DNA from: Eutypella sp. D-1
Lineage: Eukaryota; Ascomycota; Sordariomycetes; Xylariales; Diatrypaceae
NCBI GenBank assembly: GCA_023313575.1
Contig: JAJTTP010000003.1
Coordinates: 868,001 to 932,000, forward strand
Direction: 5' to 3'
Length of the DNA stretch: 64,000 nt
Shown here: piece by piece, positions 46,901-59,645 of the stretch
Numbering within the stretch: position 1 is the first letter of the stretch
Layout of the letters: each line of letters starts with the position of its first letter
The notes under the pieces: generated by a model
Databases searched by the model: none
Seen by the model: only the letters and a program-made list of their open reading frames with translations
What the model was told of the DNA's origin: nothing
Position numbers and translations under genes: made by a program

Positions 46901-49900
46901 TACCCGTACCTTAGGCCCACTTATACACGGATTTTGCGACGAATTGCGCTTGTGTCCCTAGTACTACATTATTAAGGGAGGTATCTGGCAGTAGTAGGTA
47001 CCTAGCTCTGAACAACCTTGGAATTGATAATGGAAACCCGGGGCTCGGAAAGGGCAGCAGGTAGAATACTTCAAATTATGTAGATAGATCGGCAAATTCT
47101 TATCTGGACTACCTGGGTATATATGAGCAGTGACATATTACAGGGGATTGTTAGGGCTCGAATTGCATGTGACCCCGCCATCTCCCTTACCCCCAACGAT
47201 GAACCGTGGATTTCCGGGGCTCCCTCGTGTAACGACCTATCAATCGCAAACTTGGAAACCGTCAAGTCTCCAACTACAACTCCAATTGCCCATGATTGAT
47301 GCAAAAGTGCTGATATGTGCCTTGCTCTTTTTCTGCTCTCGTGATATCTACGCCGCTACGTGTCGAGATAGGCCGAGAATATCGGTCTTTCACCTACTGA
47401 GTACATGTAGCTCTGGGGTTTGGAGGCCGACAATATGATCAGCCTAGACCCATGAATTCCTCCATCTGGAACTGAACCGCCCTAAAAAGCCATCTGCCTC
47501 ATAAAGGGCTACATTGATTGATCATTCAGCCCAGGATTGGTCCGGGTCACACGCACGCTCATACGTTCAAGAACGCATCACAATGTCTCCAGGGCCGTTT
47601 CTACGTGATGGGGCCGTGACTGCTTACCTTGGGACTGGATGTCTTCCAAAAAGGGCAATGCCCAGAAATCGGCGTCCGGTAGAGTCGGGACTTATCAGGG
47701 AATGGGGGACATCGGGGAATGGTGCCTTGCCAGATCGATTGATCTTGCAGGCTTCGTTTGGCAAGATGTGTAGATACTACCCTCCTACCTAATCACATGT
47801 AATTCCTTTCCTGTTTCACGCTTCGGTGCACCCAACTATCTGTTCGAATCAGGACGGGTGGGTTCTTTCTTAGGCATGTAGTTAGTTAGAGCCTCTTCTC
47901 CGCATGAAATTCTTTCATATCGTCAATTTTTTTTTTCAATTAGTTAAATAATTATTCATTTTCTTTTCCTCTTTGATATTTTATAGATTTTAGAGCCAAT
48001 GGGAAATCGACTCGGCCTTACTCCACTTCGGCCCTCCTCCGGCCTAGGCTAGGCATCCAATCAGGTGCCAGAACGGCCACTTTGCCTCGAAACACCTTTA
48101 TTCACCACCCGCCGCTAGGCATGGGTCTCAACTTCAAGATATGTCGACTATGAGCTCTCGTTGGCTGCTGGGGGGCATGGCTCTAATTCCCCCATCCATC
48201 GCTTTTGTCGGACGAGGGGTCAAGGGGGTGGAGAGGGGGAGGGCTCGACAGCCGACTTTACAGGCTTTCGCCCTCTTCCCCTTTTTCTTCCTACGCAGCC
48301 AGTGCGTCTAGAACTCAGCAGACAGACGCAGACAGATAGGCTCTCCGTGCCCATCGGTTGGCTCCCCCGCCCTTATTATGGATGGCCCCATCGTCCCATG
48401 ATCACCGCGCGGCCGTCAATATGTCTCGGCTCCCTTGACGCTATAAGCGCCGCGGAGCGCCCTTGACGAATCTGGAATTTCTCTTGACCGAGAAGGGACC
48501 CTGCCACCCCAGGTATCTCTCTCACCTCCAGGGGGGCATGGTGTTGCAGATGATTTCCCTTTAACGCAGTCCAATGTCGGGGCGAGAAGGCGGGCGGGTC
48601 ACTTCAAGATGCAACATCGCGCGCTTAAAAGGGGGTGGGCCTTTCATTACACAATATATACCTTCCTGGCGATAACCGCATTTCATCAGAGTGCCGAGAC
48701 CTGGAATCCTGGAGTATACTCGGACTCCTCTCATAGTAGTTATTGCCAATAGAGAGAGGCTGACGAATTGTCACGGTCGCGTACTCGGTTTCACGCCATC
48801 CACATAGTGTTATTTACCTACCTATCTACCTGTCGTCCTGGAAACAGTAGGCAGGCGTGCTAGGGGAGACATCTTGCAGCTCGCCAATATGCGCGTCAAG
48901 CTAGGGCTTACAACCCACCCCCTTTCTCCGTCGCCCTGCATGCTGTTGCAGCGACCTGCCTATGCGAACCCGTAAAGCCGGGTCTCCGCACGCTGGAGTC
49001 GACGCGGCGATAGGCTATCGATGGCCCAGACGCGCTCGCGCTCTCCAAAGGCCTTTTAATTTTTCTGTTGGAGACTTGGAGGTGCCACTCCATGCCATCC
49101 GATTCCATGCCATACCGTGCTATGCTCATATGTCATATATCTCCGAGATGTCAAAACCCTCGCCAGTAAGACGAGCCGTCTCGCTGGCGGGCTGGCTGGC
49201 TCGCCGGGCCAATTTCCACCTCGGATGTTTTTATTGACCATTATCGCCTCTGCTCGTTACTACGGTGCGGACGTGCTCCTTCGATTGGGGCGTGGGAGAG
49301 GCCCACTGACTATTTTCGCTATATCTTCATCCTATGCGGGCCAATATATCTATTCTACGATTCGCATAAGCGGCAGCTTCGCATCTTTCCACCGTGGCCC
49401 CGTCAGGCAGACGACATCCCTTCTTTTTGCATAGATAGACGTACACCTTCTACCCCTGCCTGACCCCCTCAAAGAAGTAATTGGACCTACGCGGCCGCGG
49501 CCATTGCTCCCACGGAGCGCATTGCGTTCGGACGACGGTTATTACTACTTCGTAACCATGATATGTATTACGTGAACCTTGCCCTTTTGGACAGGTGGAT
49601 GAGACCTTTCTGCTCTTTTGAGATCGGCAGAAATTGCAGGGCATGCCGAGGGAATTCAGGTCTCCTCTTAAGCAAGCCCCCACGCTCGTTCGTGGTGGTG
49701 CACATACACGAGAAAGGCACGGTATGGGCATGTATGTATGTATGCATGTATGTATATGTTTTCAGTTCACGTTCCATTCAGTGTTCAACATATTGGATGT
49801 TGGCTCGTTCCCAATGCTACGTCAATATATAAAATATAAGCATACGTAACCGCGATATCACCGTATAAATTAAGAAACCAGTCGGAGGGGGACCTTGCAT

Positions 49901-52231
49901 GGCTATTGCGCAGACTGAACCTAAGAATGAATACGATACCCAGCGATATCGATTAATTTCGTGCCAAGCTTTGGGGAGGAAACGTCTCTCTCTTTTCGTA
50001 CATTTACGTAGTGAATTTGCACAGCCATCAACGCCTCAACGTGGAGGGGAGGGGGGACTACCTAACGACAGGGGCAGATGCAGCGGTATGTACTTACCCA
50101 AGTACCCAGCTGTAAATGGGGCGTCTTGGGGCTGTACTTTTCCATGACGCTATATCTCTTGAATTACCCGTTGGTGAACATCTCTACTTCGAATTGCTGT
50201 ATAGGAAGGCAGATCACACTGATCGCCTCATCCTGCATTGGCTGTCCTCAACTTACTTGCCTTTCTAGTCGTGCTGGCCGTGCTAGTCCTGTTCAAACGA
50301 TGCCCATTAGGTACCCGTAGTAGAGTACTTGTAGTAGAAAGGCAGTCATCGGCCGGGGGACTAGTGGCGTAATGCACTGACCACCATGCATCTTTTTCAG
50401 CTGGAGTTGTTTACGGCACTGGCTCTGATTTGTTTTAGGTTACCTTGCCTGCCCTGTTTCCTCGGGAATTTCGACCTAGCCCTGGTGCGATATGCAGGTC
50501 GCAAACACAGCCCACTACACTATACCTACTTGCCTACCAACTTATACCACCCACGCCCACCATTACGACGAAGTACATAGTAGCTGGATGGACGGTAGGC
50601 TGGTATCAACTAGATAGTACCCCTAGATAGTGATGGTAACCCGAAAATGCTAGCTAATAACGGAACATGTCGTTGCCGCCGCCGCGCATATGGTAGTACT
50701 ATGCAAGCATGACCAAGATCGCTTGCGCTGCACAGAAAGGTAAATAAGAGAGAAAAAGGCGAAAAAAGACAACACAAACTACGTACCCTATCTAGCTACC
50801 CTGCTACCGTACCGTTCAACTCTCGTCCCACCACATGGATCCCATCTCATCCCAACCCATCTCAATCCACTCATCGCAACGCTGATGGGAGAACCTGGAA
50901 CCTGTCGCATGCGCTGTATGTATCCTGACTGACACACATACATACATAAATACATACATACAGTCGCTCCCAAAGCTAGTGCTTGGCCCGGCTGGATGAT
51001 GCAGCCTGCATATGCGGTCATGCAGGGCAGGGCATCGGAGCGCAGCGCGGCGGCAGTGAGCGGCCTAGCAGCCCACTGAAGAAGCCTCGGGAGAGAGGGA
51101 GAGAAAAAAAGGAAGTACGAAGTAAGTGATGACGGTGACGTGAGCGAGTGAGCAAGCCGCCTACTGTGGGCAAGTGAGGGACAGATGTAGATAGATAGAC
51201 GGGCCCAGTTGCCCATCAAAGGAAAAAGACGAGAAAGAGCTGGAGATGGTGAAGAGTAACAAAAAAAAAAAAGAGAGAAAGAGATCCGCTACGCTACTTC
51301 TGAGTTACCTACTTTCCCACCCAAGGTGTTCTACTTACCTAGGTACCTCTTCGTACCTCTCCACCTTAACTGCTTCCAGGCTAGCTTGGGTTGCCTGCGT
51401 CGGGTCGGAGCGGCGTGTACCGCCCCCTTTCCACCCAACTAAAGGTTGGCCCTCTATACTGGAGGTACCCGACTATATACCATGCTAACTACTGCATGTG
51501 CGTGCTCACTTACACCCGTAGAACCGTAGAACCCTCACGACTCCCACCTGCAGTGTTGCTATATCCAGTGCCTAATCACCTATGTAGTTAGACCGCAATA
51601 ACTTGAGGCAGGTGGTACCTACAGTAGCCAAGTATATGCCGTATACCTAATGCCGTATATCCCGTAATCCATGGTACCCAGGTAGTGGAAGGTACGAAGT
51701 TACAACGAGTTGGAATGGATATGTGAGGTGCCCAGGTGGAATGGGTAGGAATGGATACCACATCAGGTAAGTGTGGTTAAGTTTGTGGTTAAGTGGTTCT
51801 ATGGGTGCCCCAGGTGGAAATCTTGGAACTGGTGACTCTTTTTTTTTGCCCATTTTTGAGGGTTTGCTATAACAAACCCCACCTCCTCCTCCCTCTCTCT
51901 TTTTTTCCCTTCTTCACGAGTACTTCGTCCAACGTTCGCTTCTTTTTCTTTTACGGTAGCAGGCGTGCTACGTAATTCCCTTGTGTTGGGACCGCCTAGC
52001 TCCGACTCCTTTATTTTATTATTATATTCCATCTTTCCCATATCCATATCCTATATATCTGTCAGATCTCACCTACCTCAGCTCAAGTCTTTACCTCAAG
52101 TCTCCCTCAGAGCGCCTCATCTCTATATATACCTGGGGAACAATACACCTCGGCTTTACCTTGGCTTCACCTTGGCTTCCACTTGGCTTTACTTGCACAC
52201 ATATCCGACGACAACTTGCTGCTTCTCAACC
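40971..52231. other. 11-kb region with no recognisable gene
   Basis: Many short frames exist on both strands, but none carries a domain, plausible exon set or family motif. Simple repeats include TATG runs (49,728-49,757) and ACAT runs (50,935-50,962). TACCTAGGTA palindromes lie at 45,504 and 51,336. GC content is mixed and there is no extreme AT richness, so heavy RIP is not obvious. I saw no terminal inverted repeats or transposase or reverse-transcriptase motifs. Non-coding RNA or very decayed elements cannot be excluded. The 3' end is the promoter of the gene at 52,232. Confidence 0.5.
52148..52194 (+). repeat. CTTGGCTTCAC imperfect tandem repeat in leader
   Basis: Four imperfect copies of an 11-12-nt pyrimidine-rich unit lie 38-84 nt upstream of the start codon at 52,232, probably in the 5' untranslated region. 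Confidence 0.8.
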
Positions 52232-53260
52232 ATGCCTCCGCAACTGTTACCGGCCTCCGCCGCGGCTTTCGCGCCGCGGGCCTCATCAGTGAATGTTGTC
52301 TTGGGATCTAAGGTTGAACCGTGGTTAACACAGACACTCAAGCGCATCAACAAGGTTAAGCGCCCGCTCAACAGCGTACCTCAACATCAGAGATGCCTAA
52401 CGGAAACCCTGTCCTCGCCGAATGCCCTCTGGACTCTGACTTCATTGATGGTACCTATCGCACCGGAATCTAAGCTGCGCCAGGATCCGAACCCTTTAAC
52501 AGAGGCCATCTTTAACTATAAGCTCATCCATATCGAGGCGTACATCGTGCACGTCGACATGGTTCTGCGCAATGAGGTCGCCTTCAAGCTAACTCCGGAA
52601 TCCATCGAAGCCCTGATCGAGCATCACAAGGAGGTCTACTGTGTCGACGCCAAGGCGAACACCTATGACTGGTCTGAGAAAGAGCAACAAGCCAAAAAGT
52701 TACATGAAGAGTTCGTCCAGTCAATCAACAAATTCGTCTACAGGACCCATGTTTCCGCGCTTGAGGGTTTGGAGGAGGAAGGCGCTGGGGAGCTGCTTTG
52801 TGGAAAGAGTGAGGAGGTAAAAAACAGTATTACAGGACTCATGACCAAGCCATTGCTTCCGCCACCCCCGAGGATCGTTGATGTTGTTCGCCAGCCGCCC
52901 TTATTACCTAGCTCGCCCGTGGGCGCCACCATGTGGTCTCAATCGACTTCTTCGCCTGGGATCCCCGCCCCGGTTGATGCATGGCATGTTCTGCCTTCGA
53001 GCCCGAGTGTCACTTCATCAACCGACTCAAATACACCCATATGGGCTAATATGGGCCTCCAAGATGTCCAGCTGCCTTCACCTACACCGCCGTACAGCCA
53101 GCCCTTCTCGTCTGCCGGCCTCTTCTACAGCTCCCCGATGGTGTCGGCTCCTATTCCGACTCTACCGCTTCCCAGTATGTTGGCGTCACAATGTGGCGTT
53201 GGTGTTGGGTACGGTGGATTCGGCTGGGACCGGTATCAAGAGTATGCGGCCACGATGTGA
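52232..53260 (+). CDS. hypothetical protein, function unknown
   Basis: A single exon encodes 342 residues. The frame stays open upstream to 51,965 but without an ATG before 52,232 that fits a leader, so MPPQLLPASAAAF is taken as the start. I recognise no domain. Residues about 20-175 look globular and mostly helical (PWLTQTLKRINKVKRPL, LIEHHKEVYCVDAKAN, SEKEQQAKKLHEEFVQS). The C-terminal half is Pro/Ser-rich and disordered (PPPPRIVDVV, SSPVGATMW) with short aromatic patches near the end. There is no signal peptide or membrane segment. The leader is CT-rich with TATATATACC sequence about 100 nt upstream. It could be a fungal-specific regulatory or scaffold protein; this is a guess. Coding status rests on length, codon regularity and promoter-like context. 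Confidence 0.68.
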   Translation: MPPQLLPASAAAFAPRASSVNVVLGSKVEPWLTQTLKRINKVKRPLNSVPQHQRCLTETLSSPNALWTLTSLMVPIAPESKLRQDPNPLTEAIFNYKLIHIEAYIVHVDMVLRNEVAFKLTPESIEALIEHHKEVYCVDAKANTYDWSEKEQQAKKLHEEFVQSINKFVYRTHVSALEGLEEEGAGELLCGKSEEVKNSITGLMTKPLLPPPPRIVDVVRQPPLLPSSPVGATMWSQSTSSPGIPAPVDAWHVLPSSPSVTSSTDSNTPIWANMGLQDVQLPSPTPPYSQPFSSAGLFYSSPMVSAPIPTLPLPSMLASQCGVGVGYGGFGWDRYQEYAATM

Positions 53261-56149
53261 CAACCACCGCCAGTAACCGGGGACCGTTATCCCGTGGTTA
53301 CGACCTCATAGCGGCAATCCTGACATTAAATTGCTGTCACAGTGCCCCTCCTCGGGAACCGGGCGAGACATTCGCAGCAACAATTTCCACCACATCTTCA
53401 GGCAAAACGGCGTTCTTGGATATCCTTGGAAGCGACATCGCAAATCATTCGGATTTTAACACTATAATCTTCCGATTTCTTTCTGTCTTTTCCTTTTTTT
53501 AATTTGTTTAGCGAGCGAGCATCTGTCTTTTGAAGGGAAACTCTCATATCAGCACATCCGCCAGCCGGGTCATAGGCTTTTATGCTTTCACATCATGGCT
53601 GGACTGGGTGGAAATCTGATTGCATTTACAAAGCAAGGGCAGGGCCTCGCAAGATATATATGAGGCTGGGTTTCATCTTTCCGTCCAAAATAAAGAGGTA
53701 CACGCAGCAATGCACCCATATCATCTCCCGAAGAAAAGATCGGGACAGGCATATTCGGATTCTTGGATTCCCAAAATTTTCTCTTGTCTTTTTTTCTGTT
53801 TTCCATTTTCTTTTGGGTTTAACGGCATAAAGCGGCTTCCTTTACAAGATACCCCCGACATCGCTGACCGGGCACGGCTACTCGACACCGGGCCCGCACG
53901 CTCGCTTTCAAGCACCTTTTCTTTTCTTGCCCAGAGCTTTGTTTACGAGTTACGAATGAATGAACGAACGACCTAATGACGAATACCCTACGAGCTAATC
54001 ACAACTTTGGATAACGAAAGATCATTCTACAACTTGATGTTGGAACTTCTATCCGAGACAAAGCCGATTAAGCGACAGCGGATTATTCGATGGACAGCAT
54101 GCAAGGCGGGTTCCAACTAATGCATGCGCCACGGTCGATTCAGGAATTCAGTCCGTTGATCTCGATACGCGAAATCAAATCATCTGGTATGATTGTGTCG
54201 GGGCCGGCATTGGTCTGCCACCGGACCAAAGCACTTTGCTCGCGCCGTTCTCCTGGCGGTGAAAGCCGGCTAGTTCGGCCACCGCTAGGTGGCGCAGCTA
54301 AGGGGGCAAGGGCTTGAAAAGCGCGGGGGAGGATCTCACGATCACACATATGAATAAAGCTGGGCATCGATATACTGTATATCTCTGCTGGGCAGGGAGA
54401 TGCGAAGCCGTCTTTTTGTCCGTCGGCGTCCGCCGCTGTCTATTTCCCGGCACCGCACGCGATCTTCTGCCTTCTCGAAGGCCATGCCGCTCTCCCGGAG
54501 GTCGACCGAAGCGCCGCGCCGAGTCGAGTCGAATCGGGTGTCGCGCCCCGCCAGCCGGAGCATACCGACGCTTAACCGATGACCCTTCCGGCCGAATCGG
54601 CCGTGCCGACTGATGGGGGCCAAATTCCACGAGCGAGCGAGAGAAGACGTGTCAGGGACTTTCCGGGCGGGAGACGGCGGTGAGACACCTACCATGTAGC
54701 TCATCCCACTACATCATAAACCCGAAAAAGGTCCGTCCCTGTGGGATGGACGCAAAAAAAAAGAAAAAAGAGTCTGCAAGTACGTTCCTACGACGTCCTT
54801 CAAGCACCCGTCAGCCTCTTCGTCCCGCAATTAGGGCGAGAGACGCGACGGCGAAGGAGAGCCGCGCCAGGGGAGTCAGATACCCCGCTGGCACACGTTA
54901 ATATCGAACGGCTGGTAGGGAAAGGGAGGAAATGATTTTTCTTTTTCTCGTTGGCATGGGATGCTGGGCTGGTTTGTGGGGTGGGGTGGGTTGATCCAAC
55001 CGGCTGGCTGGTTTGGTCCATGCGGTGTTGGTCGGGCGGGGGTGCGCAGGACACACAAGGCCCCGGTGGTGTTTGAATGTTCCGCTTGCCTTGCCTGGAG
55101 CAGCGCGCTGGGCCCCGGTTGGCTTGTTAGATTAATCACCTCACTCACGTACTTAACTTAATTTCCCTTCCGGTCGTGTCTCTACTCGGCAGACTAGTTA
55201 ATTGAACTATTACTAAGTTCACCATGCTGTTTCCTTTACTGCCTTGCCTTTTCTTGTGTTTAAACTACCCTTAGATATTTCCAAAAGTACGGATCCTACT
55301 TTAGTTGGTCCAATGTAATATACTTAGTCGTTTTCTACCACCAACCGTAGTCTTTTTGAATCTTTACTTACTAACCCGACTTCGTCGATATATACCTGTC
55401 TGCAGCCTACACGCTGTGCTGCAACTATACTATGAGGCCCGCCGCCGTTTGATCTGTGCCTCTCCCTCCACGGGTATAGACAGATAGATAGATAGATATG
55501 CCATGTTGGATGAACTGGAGCGATGCAGGCTCGTATGCGTTCGGTTAGGTCAATCCATAAACAAATATAGCTTACTCGTTGGCGACTTAAAGGCGTAAGG
55601 CTCATAAGAGCTTGTTGGTATAACCGCGACCATATGATTCTGATGATTTCGTTTTCTTTAAGTTGAGGTTGAGTCTAAGAGGCTTGGAGGGTGTGCGGGC
55701 TGTTTTACGACTTTGCTGTTTCATGTACCTAACACAAGCGCTTGCTCGACCGCGGACCCTAGGTACTTCCCAGCTGCTTTTCCCGGAGGCCTTCATACGT
55801 AATTCTGATTAGGGATACGGCGAGACTGGCTGAAATACAGTTACTGGTCAAGCATGACGTGATACACGAGGCCGGGGATCATTGTATCTGAAGCGCCGAA
55901 AGGCCCTCAAAGATAGGGGTAAAAAGGGGCCTAGAATACCCCGCATCCTATATCTACAACACCAGTGTCATGGCCCTAATGCCTCATAAGCTTCCACATG
56001 GTACGAGAGCAATAAGTGAGCGGGTATCTTTTTCTTCCTATATTTGACGAAACCTAACTAGGTTCATATTATGACCGCGATGGTTTCAGCAGGGCCCCAT
56101 TTTCCCCTAATGAAGGTTGGCTGCTCTCTTCGAACTACCAGCGACCTAG
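53261..56149. other. 2.9-kb intergenic region, no supported gene
   Basis: A GC-rich patch at about 54,300-54,700 is open in three or more frames on both strands. That is what base composition alone would give, so none is annotated. A GATA microsatellite lies near 55,480-55,498. The 3' end is downstream of the minus-strand GST gene. Confidence 0.45.
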
Positions 56150-57223
56150 CTAAAAGTCGCCGTGGTTGGCGTGGTCGGAGGGCAGAGGTACGGGATCGCC
56201 TTTCCACTCCTCCGTCGCCGCCTTGATGCCCTGGGTCCCGAACTTCCGCACCGTTTTGTAGTAGTCCTGCGCGTCGGGGTCGGGGTTCGTGACGCCATCG
56301 TCCCGGAAAGGCAGAAGCTTGGGGGCCTGCAGCCCCTTCTGGAAGGCGGGTCGCTGGTCAAGCTTCTCGACCCACGCCTTGACGTGTGGGAACTCGCTCG
56401 TGTCGATGCCGCACCACTTGGCACACTTCGCATAGACGTAAACCGCGATGTCGGCTACGGTTAGACGGTCCCCCGCAATGAAGGGAGAGGTTGCCTATGT
56501 AATAGTCGACAGTAAGACCAGATATCTCATCGACAAATCTCCAGTGTTAGGTATAAGAGGTAGTGGGTGCTTACCAGCTGCTTGTTTAGCACATCGTTGA
56601 GCCGACGGGATTCGGCTGTGTATCGCCAGACGCCGTACGGCACTTTTTCTGCGCTATACCGATTGAAATGGGCTGCCTGGCCTAGCATAGGGCCGTAGCC
56701 GGAGATCTGCCAGGAAAGCTGCATGGGACAACAACGCCGACGATGTCAGATGGTTACTGCTGCTGCGAACGAATGGCTTAGGTTTAAAACGGTGCAGTTG
56801 CTTACCCAGGACAGCTGCGACCAGTACTCGGGCGTGCCCACGGGGTACGAGACCTTGTTCTCCTTGTCGAACTCGCTGGCGATGTAGAGCAGGCAGGCGC
56901 CGCTCTCGAACACAGACACGGACGTGCCGTCTTCCTTGACGTGCACGATGGCAGGCATGCGGCCGTTCGGGTTGATGGACGTGAACCACTCGGATTTATT
57001 CTCGGCCTTGAACATGTCCACGTCGACATAGTTATACGGGACGCTGGGGAGCACCGTTAGCTAGATTCAGGCCCAAGGTCAGGGTTTGATGCCCTTTGGG
57101 GAGCGGACAGAAATCGTACCCAATCTCCTCGGCGGCGATCGTGAGTTTATAGGGGTTCACAGCTGCACAGCCATATATGTTAAGACCAGGCTTGGGGGCC
57201 TTCTCGGGTGGGAAATCGGCCAT
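56150..57223 (-). CDS. glutathione S-transferase, Ure2-like
   Basis: Four exons: 57,223-57,120, 57,043-56,806, 56,718-56,575 and 56,494-56,150. All phases agree (276 residues). Exon 1 and 2 join to give EEIGVPYNYVDVD. The thioredoxin-like N-domain shows INPNGRMPAIVH (the cis-Pro loop) and FESGACLLYIASEFD, which holds the Glu-Ser pair that binds the gamma-glutamyl group. The helical C-domain carries QISGYGPMLGQAAHFNRYS and PFIAGDRLTVADIAVYVY, the N-capping box of GST folds. Together these fit Ure2p-like GSTs. There is no prion-like Asn-rich N-terminus, so a nitrogen-regulator role as in yeast Ure2 is not suggested. The enzyme is probably cytosolic and used in detoxification or peroxide reduction. 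Confidence 0.93.
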
Positions 57224-59645
57224 TTTGACAGAACTTTAGGGGACGGATGAAAGAAGCGGGCGTCGTGGTAGAGTAGCGATGCTTGGATAGACGGAGCAAG
57301 TAAGCGACCAGTTCTAAATTCGCAGTGAGTTGGGTTGGGAGCAGATTGCTTGGAAATTGTCACTATTAATAAGGAGTCTTTATAGCCCTCGCTTCGAAAT
57401 CAGATACTGGGACAACCCAGGCTAAGGCGGATAATGGATAAAAGCACCCATAGTTATAAGGGGGGCGGTGTCATCCCTAACTCCTTAAGTGGTTATATCT
57501 TAGCATGGATGAGGATTTTAGTACAACTCCTTCCAGTCCTTTTGTAGAGCTTCAACTGCCCAGGCTGCCCAGATGCAGAGGGCGGGTGACGGGTCTAGTT
57601 TAGACCTCTAATAAATTTTGAGCGTCTGTCATATAGCCCGTTTTTCTGACTGCAGTTATAGTGCATCGCGCGGCACCTGTCAGCATATTTGTTATGGTAC
57701 TCAGGTGGGGATATAGAAACCTGAAATAGCTACACCACCATCGAGACTACTGCACCGTGAACGTACATCTTATGCAAGGTCCTTATCTAACCTATACTTC
57801 TTATCACTAAATTCCGCCGCTAATATATCGCAAAGGTCCTACGTGCATATGGAAATGACCTCTAACCCAATTCAAAAAAAGAAAGAATACGAACCATGTT
57901 AAAAAAGTGACTGCATTCTGCTTATTAAGTTTGCACAAGAAATGGCCCGGGAAGTTTGTGTAGACCGTCTTGTAAACCTGATGATATAGGCGAACGAGAG
58001 AACGGACGGACGAATTTCGCCCCGCTGCCCCATAAAATGAGCGAGCTCCGTTTTATGCTCTAGCCATCTACATAGATACCTAGCCCGAGGTAGCTATCAT
58101 ATTCGACCGTATCGGTTATTCTGGAGTAAAATGAACAATAAGATTTCTAATACAGTGTCCAAGGGTATGGATCGTGGGTTGGGGTTGGGGCACCGGGATT
58201 GGGTGGGGGCCCCGGGGAGGGGGTGGGGCAAACCCGCCGCGATTCTATATGACATTCACGTCCTCTCGTTAGTTTCAAGTCCTATGTTGGAATATGAGCT
58301 GTCAAAAATGTTCTTTGGTATTTAGCGACGGATAAAGCAGAAACCCACGACGCTCTCTTTATGAGTGACAACCTGACCGCAGATGCAAGTATGTAACATC
58401 TACGTGGATAGCGCTGCTAGTAGTGTCAGCGTCCACTATTGCAGTGATGGCCCCATTTATATCGCCTTATAACTATATCCCTTGGCACAGGGCACCCTGT
58501 ATTTAGATTCTCCCTTTCACACCATCTTGCTACATATCACAGACACCCTGACTTGCGGACGGTTGTTCACTCACCGGCATCACAGCGTCAGAATAGTGAC
58601 CGTAGCTCAGAATAAAAGGTCATTGCTTCATTCTTGCACGTATCTGTAGTCCATGCTCGCTACATCCCCCTTATTCTACTCATCCGCGGCCTAGTCTTTG
58701 ACATAGAAGTTTTTTCTTTCGGGTCAGATATTCGGAAGCGCGGACAAGACAGGTATCATTGTGGGGCTAAACGCCTCTCCTCATATGAAGTACTTAGGTA
58801 TATGCAGGCTGCATTTCATTTTATTCGAAGCACTTATAAGGCCTCGGTGGGTGATAAAGGTTTCATTCAGTTTACTCTTCTTTTATTATACACTACTAAG
58901 TTTTTAAGGTCTTCCGAGTTTCCTAGGCCTCTTAAGTCTGCCGAGCTTCTACTGATCCATCAGTTCGGAGGACATGGCTATTACGAACGGTGTAATAGAC
59001 TATCTGCTTACGAGGGCCTAAGAGACACGGACACAGACACAATTGAAATTTCACAAAGTAGCCCAAATGGCTGGGCTATGAGAGATATTATGATAAAATA
59101 AACTTTGTTTAAACTAATAACCAATAATTTCATGTATGCTAATGATGATAATAGCAAAGAGAAGGACAATAAGCCCCTGAAGTCTATAGAAGCATGTTCA
59201 AACGAAATCAAGCATTCCACTTAAAGTGAAGGTTTGCAGACCAAGATGATGAACGGCACAAATTACACAGGTCTAAGGTAAGGGTGGTGGGGTATAAACA
59301 ACAGAGTAGTTAAACGTTCAAAATCTTTGAGACTTTAGGAGAGGGGTGGGCCTTTGGTAAAAAGAGTCTCCGTAAGCCGAAACCAGGTGTGAGACTCTCT
59401 CCTGCTAGCGCTATTGCCGTCTATTTTGCGACGCAAGCATACTACTGTATGTACTACGACGAGCCTCAATGTAGAGCTACATATTAAAATATATGATATA
59501 ACTATTTATATATTTAAAAGTATTATTTGTAGGGATATGATTTGGGTACGTGTGAGCAACAACCAAGCCGCGCGGATTAATAAAACGGTGGCAAAAGACA
59601 TACCCAGTCCAGGCGCCCTTGTCTTCAAAAGATTAATTGGGTTCC
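57224..59645. other. AT-richer intergenic region
   Basis: No gene is supported over 2.4 kb. A plus-strand open frame at about 58,634-59,101 lacks an upstream ATG. It contains two related segments spaced 75 codons apart (KRLSSYEVLR and NRLSAYEGLR). It may be a relic. Confidence 0.45.

Noticed and set aside
54298..54704. Several 99-120-residue frames on both strands
   Set aside because: Open in many frames at once, as expected from composition; none has family features.
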